DNA of 64,000 bases. Origin: Pseudoruegeria sp. HB172150. GTDB taxonomy: Bacteria; Pseudomonadota; Alphaproteobacteria; Rhodobacterales; Rhodobacteraceae. The notes below the pieces were generated by a model. It was not told the DNA's origin. It was given only the letters and a program-made list of their open reading frames with translations, and did no database searches. The stretch lies in assembly GCF_013184805.1 (NCBI RefSeq), contig NZ_JAATNG010000002.1:62001-126000 (forward strand), in the 5' to 3' direction. A program made the position numbers and the translations under genes. Positions 1 through 9,045 of this stretch are shown piece by piece (the first letter of the stretch is position 1; each line of letters begins with the position of its first letter).

Positions 1-140
1 GTGTCGAGCACGATCTCCTCGACCCAGTGACCGTTTTCGTGGGGAATGGTCGCCACCGTGCGGCCACGGGTCGGCCCCGGCGCCTCGGGCCAGTCCACAA
101 GGCGCATCAGGGCGCGGCGGAGATCTTCCCGGTGCGGCAT
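1..140 (-). CDS. Start of a possible alpha/beta hydrolase, cut by the window edge
   Basis: A minus-strand frame opens with ATG at 140 and stays open for 46 codons to the window edge, four bases after the stop of the preceding enolase gene, so it is probably the next gene of that operon. The visible protein begins MPHREDLRRALMRL and contains NGHWVEEIVLD. A charged N-terminus followed by a segment of this kind reminds me of acetylxylan-esterase or dienelactone-hydrolase-like proteins, but no catalytic motif is visible and the function is a guess. That it is a real gene is supported by position and spacing only. Confidence 0.45.
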   Translation of the reverse strand, partial: MPHREDLRRALMRLVDWPEAPGPTRGRTVATIPHENGHWVEEIVLD

Positions 141-144
141 CTGC

Positions 145-1323
145 CTAGCAGTAGCCTGTTGACCCGTCGGGGCGCATGGGCAGTTTTCGTTCCCAGTGAA
201 TGTACCGATCAGTCTTCAGGTAATCCTCGTCGATCTCGACGCCCCAGCCCGGGCGGTCGGGGCGCAACTCGAGGTGGCCGTCGCTCGGAAGGTAGGGGTC
301 CTTGATATAGGCGGCGCTCTCGTCGCTGTCCGAAAGCCCGTGACCCGTATAGGCCGCGCCCATCGGCAGTCGGTATTCCAGGATCTTGAAATTGGCGCAG
401 GCGGCCGAGAAATGCAGGTTCACCGCCGTGGCCAACGGTCCCATCGGGTTGTGCGGCGCGACCGGGACGTAGAACGCCTCGGCCAACGCGGCGATCTTGC
501 GCATCTCGTAGATGCCCCCGACGACGCAGATGTCAGGCTGAACGATATCGGCGCCCCGGCACTGCAGAAGCCGCAGGACTTCCCAGCGGTTGTAGAGGGA
601 TTCGCCCGTTGCGAGCGGAACGGAGAGTTTCGCCTTCAGGTCGCCCCAGGCGTCGATGTTCTCCGGCCGCATCGGTTCCTCATAGAACAGCGGGTGAAAC
701 GGCGCGAGGGCGTTGCCAAGCTCGGCCGCCTGCCAGGGTTCGAACAGCTTGGCATGGGCGTCGAAGGCGAACTCGGTGCTCGGGCAGAGGTCGTAGAGCT
801 TCTCCAGCCACTCGGTCGTGGTTCGGATGACCGTGCCCCATGGATTGGCATGGATGTCGGTTCGGTAGGGCGAGAGCTTGAAGGCGGTAAAGCCCCAGTT
901 CTCTTTTTTCTCGGCGCAGAAGTCGCGGATGTCCTCGGCCTCGGGTGCCGAATAGACCCCGAGATACACGCGCACACGCTCACGGACCTCACCACCAAGG
1001 AGCTTGTAAACAGGCACGCCAAGCGCCTTGGCCGAGATGTCCCACAGCGCGTGGTCGATGGCGGAAATCGCCGCGAGACCGAGCGCGCCGGGCGGAAAAC
1101 GGGACTGCTGCAGTAACTTCAGGATCAGCGCTTCGACACGGGTCGGGTCCTGTCCTTCGATCTGCAGGTAGAGGTAGTCGAGCAAAGGCGGTAGTGCCCG
1201 GTCAGGTCCGTGGTTGTAGCATTCCCCCCAGCCGGTGATGCCCTCGTCGGTATCGATGGCGACTAGAACGCGCGGACGGTCGCGGTCGCAGGACATGAAG
1301 GAACGGAGGGCGATGATTTTCAT
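145..1323 (-). CDS. Enolase-superfamily sugar-acid dehydratase, D-galactonate dehydratase-like
   Basis: Predicted cytoplasmic Mg-dependent dehydratase of a sugar acid, 392 residues, with the N-terminal capping domain (starting MKIIALRSF) and C-terminal barrel of the mandelate racemase/galactonate dehydratase group. The metal and catalytic positions are visible in order as FDAHAKL (Asp and His), FYEEPMRPEN (Glu), ATGESLY (Glu) and APHNPMGPL (His). The last motif and QPDICVVGG are characteristic of galactonate dehydratase-like members. I chose the ATG at 1323; the frame stays open further upstream, but that part is low in family resemblance and overlaps a repeat. It follows the SMP-30 lactonase gene on the same strand, as expected for lactone-to-acid-to-dehydrated product. 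The exact substrate is not determinable from sequence. Confidence 0.85.
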   Translation of the reverse strand: MKIIALRSFMSCDRDRPRVLVAIDTDEGITGWGECYNHGPDRALPPLLDYLYLQIEGQDPTRVEALILKLLQQSRFPPGALGLAAISAIDHALWDISAKALGVPVYKLLGGEVRERVRVYLGVYSAPEAEDIRDFCAEKKENWGFTAFKLSPYRTDIHANPWGTVIRTTTEWLEKLYDLCPSTEFAFDAHAKLFEPWQAAELGNALAPFHPLFYEEPMRPENIDAWGDLKAKLSVPLATGESLYNRWEVLRLLQCRGADIVQPDICVVGGIYEMRKIAALAEAFYVPVAPHNPMGPLATAVNLHFSAACANFKILEYRLPMGAAYTGHGLSDSDESAAYIKDPYLPSDGHLELRPDRPGWGVEIDEDYLKTDRYIHWERKLPMRPDGSTGYC

Positions 1324-1394
1324 GGACGTGTGCCTTTGGAATGTGGCGGGGACGGCTTGAAACGCAATGAACTCGTGCAGGTGGCGGTTTCGCT

Positions 1395-1454
1395 GGGGGC
1401 TCTGCCCCCGTCGCTTCGCGACTCCCCCGGGATATTTTCGGCCAGAAGAAGCGG
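1395..1454 (+). repeat. Dispersed intergenic hairpin repeat, copy A
   Basis: This copy contains a GGGGGC-TCT-GCCCCC hairpin (1395-1409), a small GTCGC-TTC-GCGAC hairpin, then CCCCCGGGATATTTTCGG followed by CCAGAAGAAG. The same building blocks recur at 42590-42660, 46676-46721 and 54354-54428. It lies between the SMP-30 gene and the next enolase gene of the leftward operon. Confidence 0.75.
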
Positions 1455-1459
1455 CTGTT

Positions 1460-2332
1460 TCAAGCTTGGAATCTGACCTGTGGAACACCCCGGCAGCCCG
1501 TGCCAGTGACGGCAAAGAGGCTGCCCGCCTGCGGCTGGTTCGGGTCGTTTTCCAGTCCGGCGCCAATGGATGTGACGAAGAGGATGTCGAGGTTGGGCCC
1601 GCCGAACATCGGTTTGGTGGGCTTCTCGACGGGCATGTCGATTGTCATGTCGACGCGCCCGTCCGGCGTGATGCGGTAGAGCTGCCAGCCGGAGACGCCC
1701 GCCTGCCAATAGCAGCCATCGGCGTCGACTGTGCCGCCATCGGGCCGACCGGGAACCGCCCGCGTGTCGAAGAACACGCGCGGCTCCGACGGGGTGCCTG
1801 TGTCGGTGTCATAGTCACAGGCCCATATGGTGCGAACGGACGGGTTAGAGTCGGAGAAATACATCGTCCTGCCGTCCGGCGCGAAGGCGAGGCCGTTTGT
1901 CGTGAAGATTTCGTCCTTCCAGGGGGTTACCGTCAGGTCCGGGTCGAAGCGGTAAAACCGACCGCACCGTTCGGGGTCGCCGCCATCCTTCATCGTGCCG
2001 GCCCAGAACCGGCCCTGCATGTCGGTGGTGCCATCGTTGAAGCGGTTGGCGGGGCGATCCTGTTCCGGATCGGTCAGCTTTTCCTTGGCACCGGTCTCCG
2101 GGTCGTAGAACCAGAAGCCGGATTTCGCCGCGACGACGAGACCGCCGGGCTCTCGCACGGCGAGGCAGCCGACTGGCTCGCCGAGGTCATAAGTGGTGTC
2201 GACGCCCGAAGCGGTGGTGCGGTGGATCAACCCCGTGGGGATATCAACCCACCACAAGACCTGCGCGCGGTCGTCCCAGACCGCGCCTTCACCGACTTTC
2301 GAGCGGCTCGGTACCGCGATTTCAACCTGCAT
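1460..2332 (-). CDS. SMP-30/gluconolactonase family lactonase
   Basis: A 290-residue member of the SMP-30/gluconolactonase/LRE family, six-bladed propeller enzymes that hydrolyse aldono- or aldaro-lactones with a bound divalent metal. The family metal positions are visible: GEGAVWD near residue 15 (Glu), NRFNDGT (Asn), TTNGLAFAPDG (Asn) and RPDGGTVDADG (Asp). The ATG at 2332 gives MQVEIAVPS and overlaps the end of the regulator gene by 11 bases, so the two are probably translationally coupled. A lactonase fits a locus rich in sugar-acid dehydratases, where oxidised sugars arise as lactones. It may act on an aldarolactone or aldonolactone; which one cannot be read from the sequence. Confidence 0.88.
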   Translation of the reverse strand: MQVEIAVPSRSKVGEGAVWDDRAQVLWWVDIPTGLIHRTTASGVDTTYDLGEPVGCLAVREPGGLVVAAKSGFWFYDPETGAKEKLTDPEQDRPANRFNDGTTDMQGRFWAGTMKDGGDPERCGRFYRFDPDLTVTPWKDEIFTTNGLAFAPDGRTMYFSDSNPSVRTIWACDYDTDTGTPSEPRVFFDTRAVPGRPDGGTVDADGCYWQAGVSGWQLYRITPDGRVDMTIDMPVEKPTKPMFGGPNLDILFVTSIGAGLENDPNQPQAGSLFAVTGTGCRGVPQVRFQA

Positions 2333-3059
2333 TTCCCGTCCCTCTGAAGATTCTCTGTTCCGACGACTCGACATGGCGTTTCATCGCCTGCCGGGCCCGA
2401 TCCGGGTCACCGCTGGCAATCGCGTCAACCAGTTTGCGGTGTTCTGCCTGCATGTTCATTTTGGCACTGACATAGCCCTGTGGCGACAGTGAACGTACGA
2501 ACTGCCCGACGAAGCGCATATGCGGGCGGAGCATGCGGAGGCTCTCGGAAAGAAAGCGGTTTCCGGCAAGCTCTGCCACTGCAGCGTGGAAGCGGATGTC
2601 GAGTTCGATGGTGGCCTGTCCGGCCTCGATATCGGCGTCTATGCCGCTGAGATATTCGCGCAATTCGGCGATCTGGGCCGTTGTCGCCGCCGCGGCAGCG
2701 CGGGCCGCGGTTTCGCACTCGATGAAACGGCGGAATTCGAAGAAGCCGGCGATATCGTCGATGGATCCGAGCGGGCCATAGCCGGTATCTGGGCCTGAAC
2801 TGATCGCACTGACGAAGCTTCCCGCGCCCTGGCGCGACACGATCAGCCCGGCCTCTCGCAGGCGCGCCAAAGCCGCTCGTATCACCGGGCGGGAGACGCC
2901 GAACTCAGCGGCAAGTTCGTTCTCGGTCGGCAGACGTTCGCCCTGTGCATAGGTGCCGGTCTGAATACGGCCGAGGAGGTCGTGATAGATTCTCTCCTCC
3001 AGCCGCAGTCCCGGCGGAGCGGCGGCGCCTTGAACGTCGCTGGTCTTGGCCTGCGTCAC
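2322..3059 (-). CDS. GntR-family (FadR subfamily) transcriptional regulator
   Basis: DNA-binding regulator of 245 residues. A winged-helix N-terminus (IYHDLLGRIQTGTY, then LPTENELAAEFGVSRPVIR) is followed by an all-helical FCD effector domain with the expected conserved Asp/Arg and His positions (DIRFHAAVAELAGNRF, and EHRKLVDAI with RAMKRHV-like ending). I chose the GTG start at 3059 because it has GGGAGG seven bases upstream; an ATG at 3119 is in frame but has a poor ribosome site. It is first in the leftward operon and divergent from the ABC transporter, and very likely represses both transcripts until a sugar acid or a lactone binds. Confidence 0.87.
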   Translation of the reverse strand: MTQAKTSDVQGAAAPPGLRLEERIYHDLLGRIQTGTYAQGERLPTENELAAEFGVSRPVIRAALARLREAGLIVSRQGAGSFVSAISSGPDTGYGPLGSIDDIAGFFEFRRFIECETAARAAAAATTAQIAELREYLSGIDADIEAGQATIELDIRFHAAVAELAGNRFLSESLRMLRPHMRFVGQFVRSLSPQGYVSAKMNMQAEHRKLVDAIASGDPDRARQAMKRHVESSEQRIFRGTGNAG

Positions 3060-3137
3060 GCCAAATCCTCCCTGACACACCAAACCGGAGCTGGCAGGTC
3101 CGGTTTGATTTACAACCATATTACATCATCCATTTAT

Positions 3138-3148
3138 TTGTTTGACAA
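3138..3148. promoter_or_regulatory. Candidate GntR/FadR operator in the divergent promoter region
   Basis: TTGT-TTG-ACAA is a perfect inverted repeat of four bases with a 3-base spacer and has the GT-N3-AC core known for FadR-subfamily operators. It sits between the divergent regulator and ABC transporter genes. Binding by this regulator is inferred from position. Confidence 0.55.
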
Positions 3149-3220
3149 GCAGACAACTGTGATGGCACGGTTTTACCCGGCGGGACCGTCATGAGTCCCG
3201 ACGAAAGGGAGGACACATCC

Positions 3221-5152
3221 ATGACACTCAACTGGCGCAACCTGCGCCCAATGACCTTTGCCGGAGCGGCACTTGGTGTGATGCTGAGCCCGGTGGCGGC
3301 GCTGGCGTTCCAGGAAGCCCCGACGCTGGCCGAGAAGGTGGCCGCCGGCGAGCTTCCCCCCGTGGAAGAGCGGCTGCCCAGCAGCCCGGAAGAGATCACG
3401 CCCTATGAATCAGTTGGCACCTATGGCGGCAAGCTGCGCCGCGTACTGGGGGGGTCGAACGACCACAACTCCATCCTGCGCGTGATCAGCCCTCAGGGTC
3501 TGACACGGTGGAAGCCGGATTTCTCCGGCGTGATCCCGAACGTAGCTGAAAGCTGGGAGGTGAACGAGGATAGCTCGGAATTCACTTTCCACCTGCGTGA
3601 GGGCATGAAGTGGTCGGACGGCGAGCCCTTTACCGCCGATGACATCATGTTCTTCGTCGAGGACCTGCTGCACAACGAGGAATTCTACCCGAACGCGCCG
3701 GCGCGCTTCGTGGTAAACGGCGAGACGATGACCGCCGAGAAGATCGACGACTACACAGTGGTTCTGAAATTCGCGGCGCCCTACGGTACCTTCCTGACCG
3801 AGCTGGCCACGCCGCTGGCGCAGGAACCGGTTCTCTGGGCCAAGCATTTCTGCTCCCAGTATCACCCGACCTACAACGAAAATGTCCAGGCCGAGGTCGA
3901 TGCGACCGAGGCGGTCGAGGACTGGCCGGCCCTGTTCCGCCTGAAATGCGGCGAAGTAGAAGCGCCAAACCGCTGGGCGAACGCAGACCGCCCGACGCTG
4001 GATCCGTGGGTCGTCGTTGGTGACGGCTATACCGCCGGTTCGACCCAGGTGGTGATGGAACGCAACCCTTACTTCTGGCAGGTCGACACAGAGGGCAACC
4101 AGCTGCCCTATATCGACGCATTGGAAATGAACGTGGCTCAGGACAATCAGGCCATCGTTCTTGAGGCGATTGCCGGCAATATTGACATGCAACGCCGCCG
4201 CATTTCCGGTCTCGCCAACAAGCCGGTCTTTGCCGAGAACGCCGAGAAGGGCGGGTTTGAGATCCTCGATATGATCAACTCGAACTCGAACACAATGGCG
4301 ATCCACTTCAATCACACGCACAAAGACCCGGTGATGCGGGAGATGATCCGCAACAAGCTGGTTCGCGAGGCGCTGTCTCTGGCGATGGATCGCGAAGAAA
4401 TCATCGACATCGTCTATCAAGGCCAGGGTGAGCCTTGGCAGATCGGGCCGCGCCCGGATCATGTGCTGTATAATGAGCAGCTGGGCCGCCAGATGACCGA
4501 GTTCGATCCGGACCGCGCCAACGAGTTGCTGGATGAGGCTGGTTTTGCCGAACGTGACGGCGATGGCTATCGCCTGCTTTCGGACGGTCGCCGGTTCGCA
4601 TTCAATGTTCAGTATACCGGCATTGAGCAGCCGGATTGGGGCGACGCACTGGAGATCATTGCGGAGCAATGGGAAGAGATCGGCGTCGAACTCAACATCA
4701 GCTCGGTCGAGCGCTCGATCTACTACTCGCGCGGCGAAGCCAACGAGCATGATTTCATGGTCTGGGGCGCGCCTGGTGGTCTGGACCCGACGCTCAGCCC
4801 GCGCGACGTCTTGGCCGTGCATCCGCAGGCCTCCTGGTACGCAATTCCCTGGACCCGCTGGTACCTGTCGGGCGGCGCCGATGGCGAAGAGCCCAGCGAG
4901 TCGATGAAAAAGCGGCTTGAGCTCTACGAGGCCTTCAAGGCCGAGGCCGACCAGGAGAAGGCGCTCGATATCTTCCGCGAGATCCACCAGATGGCGGCGG
5001 ACGAGTTCGAGATCATCGGTGTCTCGCTCGCCCCGAACCTGGTGGGCGTGGTGAAGAAAGGCTTGATGAACGTGCCGGAGGCAATCCCCGCATCGTGGAT
5101 GTATCCGGATCCGGGCCCGACGCTGCCACAGACATACTACTGGGCACAATAA
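3221..5152 (+). CDS. ABC transporter periplasmic substrate-binding protein, family 5
   Basis: A 643-residue family-5 (peptide/opine/nickel-type) solute-binding protein. It has an N-terminal signal peptide (MTLNWRNLRPMTFAGAALG, cut probably after ALA), the family signature around FTFHLREGMKWSDGEPFTADD near residue 115-135, and a C-terminal lobe ending in PGPTLPQTYYWAQ. ATG at 3221 follows AAAGGGAGG; an upstream GTG/ATG at 3191 would add ten residues without a good site. Family-5 proteins usually bind peptides, but some bind oligosaccharides or sugar-acid conjugates (AgpA of Sinorhizobium binds alpha-galactosides). The neighbouring sugar-acid enzymes suggest a uronide- or aldarate-containing ligand here. 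Confidence 0.9.
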   Translation: MTLNWRNLRPMTFAGAALGVMLSPVAALAFQEAPTLAEKVAAGELPPVEERLPSSPEEITPYESVGTYGGKLRRVLGGSNDHNSILRVISPQGLTRWKPDFSGVIPNVAESWEVNEDSSEFTFHLREGMKWSDGEPFTADDIMFFVEDLLHNEEFYPNAPARFVVNGETMTAEKIDDYTVVLKFAAPYGTFLTELATPLAQEPVLWAKHFCSQYHPTYNENVQAEVDATEAVEDWPALFRLKCGEVEAPNRWANADRPTLDPWVVVGDGYTAGSTQVVMERNPYFWQVDTEGNQLPYIDALEMNVAQDNQAIVLEAIAGNIDMQRRRISGLANKPVFAENAEKGGFEILDMINSNSNTMAIHFNHTHKDPVMREMIRNKLVREALSLAMDREEIIDIVYQGQGEPWQIGPRPDHVLYNEQLGRQMTEFDPDRANELLDEAGFAERDGDGYRLLSDGRRFAFNVQYTGIEQPDWGDALEIIAEQWEEIGVELNISSVERSIYYSRGEANEHDFMVWGAPGGLDPTLSPRDVLAVHPQASWYAIPWTRWYLSGGADGEEPSESMKKRLELYEAFKAEADQEKALDIFREIHQMAADEFEIIGVSLAPNLVGVVKKGLMNVPEAIPASWMYPDPGPTLPQTYYWAQ

Positions 5153-5165
5153 GTCTGACAAATCC

Positions 5166-5193
5166 GGGGATCGGCCCGTGCGGGCCGGTCCCC
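5166..5193 (+). terminator. Strong intercistronic hairpin after the binding-protein gene
   Basis: A 12-base-pair stem with one T-G pair (GGGGATCGGCCC, loop GTGC, GGGCCGGTCCCC) lies between the binding-protein stop and the permease start. No run of T follows, so it looks like an mRNA-protecting or partial-attenuation hairpin rather than a full terminator. This is a common arrangement that keeps binding protein in excess of permease. Confidence 0.6.
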
Positions 5194-5218
5194 AACAACC
5201 CAGGCAAGGCCCTCTCCC

Positions 5219-6205
5219 ATGCTGTTGCGCTATATCCTGAAGCGGATCCTCTGGATGGTCCCGTTTCTCTTCGCGGTGTCCATCGTGGCGTTCCTGCTGA
5301 TCCAGGCGCCTCCGGGCGACTACCTGACAACCTACATCGCCAAGCTCGGTGAATCGAACGAGGTGCTGGACCAGGCCTCCATAGAGAACCTTCGGGCGCG
5401 GTTCGGTTTGGATAGGCCGCTTTACGTCCAGTATTTCAAATGGGTCGCGAACCTGCTGCAGGGCGATTTCGGGATGAGCTTCGAATGGCGCCAGCCGGTC
5501 AGCGACCTGATCTGGCAGCGCATGGGCCTGACGGTGATGCTGTCCTTCTCGACGCTGCTGTTCACCTGGGCGGTCGCCTTCCCCATCGGGGTCTACAGCG
5601 CGGTGCGCAAATATTCCATCGGCGATTATGTGGCGACGACGCTGGGTTTCATCGGGCTGGCGACGCCGAACTTCCTGCTGGCGTTGATCATGATGTATGT
5701 CGGCGTGGTCTATTTCGGCAGCGACGTTGGCGGACTGTTTTCCAACGAATACAAGAACGCGCCATGGTCGCTGGCCAAGTTCTGGGACCTGCTGAAGCAC
5801 CTGTGGCTTCCCATCGTAGTGCTGGGAACTTCTGCCACCGCCAGCCTGATCCGCATCATGCGGGCGAATCTGCTGGACGAGTTGAACAAGCCCTATGTCG
5901 ACACCGCACGCGCCAAGGGTCTGTCGGAATTCTGGCTGATCATGAAATACCCGGTGCGCGTGGCGCTTAACCCGTTCGTGTCGACCATCGGCTGGGTGCT
6001 GCCCAACCTGGTTTCGGGCGCCGTGGTCACCGCCATCGTTCTGTCGCTGCCCACCGCAGGGCCGCTGATGCTCCAGGCCCTTCTGGCGCAGGACATGTAC
6101 CTGGCCGGTGCCTTCGTTCTTCTTCTGTCGTCGCTGACCGTGGTCGGGATGCTCCTGTCGGACATCCTTCTGGTCCTGCTCGACCCGCGGGTGAAATATG
6201 AGTGA
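5219..6205 (+). CDS. ABC transporter permease, DppB type
   Basis: A 328-residue inner-membrane permease of the DppB/OppB type. It starts with the typical MLLRYILKRILWMVPFLFAV membrane segment, has the long periplasmic loop after it (ENLRARFGLDRPLYVQYFKW), and carries the cytoplasmic EAA-like loop that contacts the ATPase (DTARAKGLSEFWLIMKYPVR, roughly residues 220-240). About six membrane segments are visible. It is the second gene of the transporter operon and overlaps the next permease gene by eight bases. Confidence 0.93.
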   Translation: MLLRYILKRILWMVPFLFAVSIVAFLLIQAPPGDYLTTYIAKLGESNEVLDQASIENLRARFGLDRPLYVQYFKWVANLLQGDFGMSFEWRQPVSDLIWQRMGLTVMLSFSTLLFTWAVAFPIGVYSAVRKYSIGDYVATTLGFIGLATPNFLLALIMMYVGVVYFGSDVGGLFSNEYKNAPWSLAKFWDLLKHLWLPIVVLGTSATASLIRIMRANLLDELNKPYVDTARAKGLSEFWLIMKYPVRVALNPFVSTIGWVLPNLVSGAVVTAIVLSLPTAGPLMLQALLAQDMYLAGAFVLLLSSLTVVGMLLSDILLVLLDPRVKYE

Positions 6206-7361
6206 TACGACCGATACCAGCCCCGAAGCCGGGCGCGAAGCCGAGATCGCCGCAAGCGTCGGCCACCGCCACGAGGACGTGGCGATTGCCAGCCAGTGGC
6301 AGTTGATCTGGTGGGCCTTCCGCCGCCACAAGCTGGCGATGGTGGGATTGTGGGTAATCGGCCTGTTCTATTTGGTCGCCCTGTTCTGCGAGTTCTTCGC
6401 GCCGGACGACCCAACCCAGCAGAACCGCCGCGCCGTGTTCCACCCGCCGCAGATGATCCATTTCATCGACAACCGCGAGGACGGCTGGGGCATCCGGCCC
6501 TTCGTCTGGGAGATGGACCGGCACCGCGATCCCGACACGCTGGCGATCACATACGAAAAGTCGGGCGAGAAAATCTATCTGCGGTTCTTCGGCCGCGGCG
6601 AGGAATACAGGATGTGGGGCCTGTTCGACTGGGACCTCCACTTCCTCGCCACGGTGGAGCCGCGCGATCAATTCTTCCTGTTCGGCGCCGACCGGCTGGG
6701 CCGCGACATGTTCAGCCGGGTTATGTACGGAACTCGCGTTTCCATGTCGATCGGCCTGGTCGGCGTGGCCATCGCCATGGTGCTGGGCATCGCGCTGGGC
6801 GGGGCGTCGGGTTACTACGGCGGCCGGACGGACGCGATCATCCAGCGGCTGATCGAGTTCGTACTGTCGCTGCCGACGATCCCGATCTGGCTGGCACTGG
6901 CGGCTGCTCTGCCGCCGTCCTGGCCGGTCTATCAGCAGTATTTCGTCATCACCCTGATCGTCAGCCTCGTTGGCTGGACCGAACTGGGACGCGTCGTGCG
7001 CGGCCGTTTCCTGGCGATGAAGAACGACGATTTCGTCATCGCAGCCCGCCTCGACGGCGCGTCCGAGGGGCGGATCATTTTCCGCCACATGCTGCCATCG
7101 CTGACAAGCCACATCATCGCGTCTCTGACGCTGGCGATCCCGCTGATGATCCTGGCGGAAACGGCGTTGTCCTTCCTTGGCCTCGGTCTGCAGCCGCCCG
7201 CAATCTCATGGGGCGTGCTGCTGAAGGAAGCGCAGAACATCCGCTCTATCAGCCAGGCGCCCTGGCTCTTCATTCCAGGCGGTTTCGTCGTCGTCGCGGT
7301 TCTGGCCTTCAACTTCCTCGGGGACGGGATGCGCGATGCCGCCGACCCGTATGCGCACTGA
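6198..7361 (+). CDS. ABC transporter permease, DppC type
   Basis: A 387-residue DppC/OppC-type permease. After a cytoplasmic N-terminus comes the OppC-type segment (HKLAMVGLWVIGLFYLVALF), then a long periplasmic insert (about residues 70-165) that makes this protein longer than ordinary DppC proteins of about 300 residues. The LGRDMFSRVMYGTRVSMSIG motif and the EAA loop (AARLDGASEGRIIFRHMLPS) are typical. The extended insert is the same style as seen in the AgpC-like sugar transporters of family-5 systems, which supports a non-peptide cargo, but this is only suggestive. It overlaps the dppB-like gene. Confidence 0.92.
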   Translation: MSDTTDTSPEAGREAEIAASVGHRHEDVAIASQWQLIWWAFRRHKLAMVGLWVIGLFYLVALFCEFFAPDDPTQQNRRAVFHPPQMIHFIDNREDGWGIRPFVWEMDRHRDPDTLAITYEKSGEKIYLRFFGRGEEYRMWGLFDWDLHFLATVEPRDQFFLFGADRLGRDMFSRVMYGTRVSMSIGLVGVAIAMVLGIALGGASGYYGGRTDAIIQRLIEFVLSLPTIPIWLALAAALPPSWPVYQQYFVITLIVSLVGWTELGRVVRGRFLAMKNDDFVIAARLDGASEGRIIFRHMLPSLTSHIIASLTLAIPLMILAETALSFLGLGLQPPAISWGVLLKEAQNIRSISQAPWLFIPGGFVVVAVLAFNFLGDGMRDAADPYAH

Positions 7362-7362
7362 C

Positions 7363-9045
7363 ATGAGCAAGCCTGTTATCTCCATCAAGAACCTGAATGT
7401 CGGCTTCAACATCCGGCAGGGCATGCTGGACGTGCTGCACGGAGTCTCGTTCGACTTGCACCGCGGCAAGACCACTTGCGTGGTGGGAGAATCCGGATCC
7501 GGAAAATCCGTGACCGCGCGAACGATCCTGAACATGGTGCCGCCGCCGGGCGTCATCAACGGCGGCCGTATCCTGTTCAACCCGGAAGGTCAGGAAACCA
7601 TCGAACTGACCGCCCTCAACTCACGTGGGAAGGCAATCCGGGCAATCCGCGGCGGTCGCATCGGCATGATCTTTCAAGAGCCGATGTCGTCATTGTCGCC
7701 GGTCCACACCATCGGCAGCCAGATCGTCGAGGCGATCCGACTGCACCGTGACGTGCCCAAGAAGGAAGCCAAGGCGATGGCGGTGGACGCGCTGCGCCAG
7801 GTCGAAATCCCGAACCCTGAAAAGGCGGTGGACCGCTATGCGTTCGAGTTTTCCGGGGGCATGCGCCAGCGGGCGATGATCGCGATGGCGCTCGCCTGCC
7901 GTCCGGAAGTGCTGATCGCGGACGAGCCGACGACGGCGCTGGACGTGACGACGCAGGCCGAGATCCTGGACCTGATGCGCAACCTGCAAGTCGAGATGGG
8001 CATGGCGATCATGTTCATCACCCACGACATGGGCGTGGTGGCCGAGATCGCCGATGAGGTGGTCGTCATGGAAAAGGGCCATGTCGTCGAGACCGGCGAC
8101 GTCAGCCAGGTCTTCAACGCGCCGGAACATCCTTATACCAGGAAACTTCTTGGCGCAGTCAAGCGGCTGGAGGAACCGGCGACGGCCAAGGTCCGCCCCG
8201 CGGCGGACGCGCCCGAGATCCTGAAGGTCCGCGACCTGCAGCTGCATTTCGAAAAGCGCGAAGGCTTCATGCAACGGGTCACCGATGTAACCAAGGCGGT
8301 GGACGGGATATCCTTTGACCTCCGCAAGGGCGAGGCGCTGGGCATCGTAGGCGAAAGCGGCTCGGGCAAGACGACCGTGGGCCGCTGTATCGCACGGGTC
8401 TACGACCCGCAGGCCGGGACCGTGGATTACGAGGGGCTCGACCTCGTTTCCGCCGGCACCGACCAGTTGCGGAAATCGCGGCGGCAGATCCGAATGATCT
8501 TTCAGGATCCCTTCGCTTCGCTAAATCCTAGGATGACGGTCAAGCAGATCATCGCCGAACCGCTGATCGTGAACGGCATTGCGTCCGGCAAGGACCTGGA
8601 CGAGCGGGTGGCGCAGCTTTTGACCGAGGTGGGGCTCGACCCCGGCATGATGGAACGCTATCCGCATGCGTTCTCGGGCGGGCAGCGGCAGCGGATCGTG
8701 GTGGCACGGGCCATCGCGCTGGAGCCACGGCTGGTGATCGCAGACGAGCCGACCTCGGCGCTCGACGTGTCTATCCGGACGCAGGTGCTGGACCTGCTGT
8801 TGAAGCTGCAGGCGGAGATGGGCTTGTCCTTCATCTTCATCAGCCACGACATGGCGGTGATTCGGTACTTCTGCGACCGGGTGGCGGTGATGTATCGCGG
8901 CCAGATCGTCGAGATCGGGGAAACCGAGCAGATCATAACTGACCCGCAGCATCCTTACACAAAGGCGCTGCTGTCCTCGGTTCCGATTGCCGACCCGGCA
9001 CTGCGCGGCACCCGCCAACGCCATCGCTACGTGGCCGAAGCATGA
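7363..9045 (+). CDS. ABC transporter ATPase, fused DppD-DppF type
   Basis: A 560-residue protein with two complete ATPase domains in tandem, combining what are often separate DppD and DppF subunits. Domain 1 has Walker [10 protein letters not shown] at about 42-50, signature FSGGMRQR near 162 and Walker [11 protein letters not shown]. Domain 2 has Walker [11 protein letters not shown] near 329, signature FSGGQRQR near 436 and [10 protein letters not shown]. Each domain ends with the oligopeptide-transporter C-terminal element ([10 protein letters not shown] and [10 protein letters not shown]). ATG at 7363 lies one base after the permease stop. Both sites look catalytically intact. It energises the importer encoded just upstream. 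Confidence 0.94.
   Translation: MSKPVISIKNLNVGFNIRQGMLDVLHGVSFDLHRGKTTCVVGESGSGKSVTARTILNMVPPPGVINGGRILFNPEGQETIELTALNSRGKAIRAIRGGRIGMIFQEPMSSLSPVHTIGSQIVEAIRLHRDVPKKEAKAMAVDALRQVEIPNPEKAVDRYAFEFSGGMRQRAMIAMALACRPEVLIADEPTTALDVTTQAEILDLMRNLQVEMGMAIMFITHDMGVVAEIADEVVVMEKGHVVETGDVSQVFNAPEHPYTRKLLGAVKRLEEPATAKVRPAADAPEILKVRDLQLHFEKREGFMQRVTDVTKAVDGISFDLRKGEALGIVGESGSGKTTVGRCIARVYDPQAGTVDYEGLDLVSAGTDQLRKSRRQIRMIFQDPFASLNPRMTVKQIIAEPLIVNGIASGKDLDERVAQLLTEVGLDPGMMERYPHAFSGGQRQRIVVARAIALEPRLVIADEPTSALDVSIRTQVLDLLLKLQAEMGLSFIFISHDMAVIRYFCDRVAVMYRGQIVEIGETEQIITDPQHPYTKALLSSVPIADPALRGTRQRHRYVAEA

Noticed and set aside
3410-6331. A 973-codon open frame on the minus strand opposite the ABC transporter genes
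   Set aside because: It is entirely antisense to well-supported transporter genes and its translation is Arg/His/Gln-rich with no domain; high GC keeps the frame open by chance.
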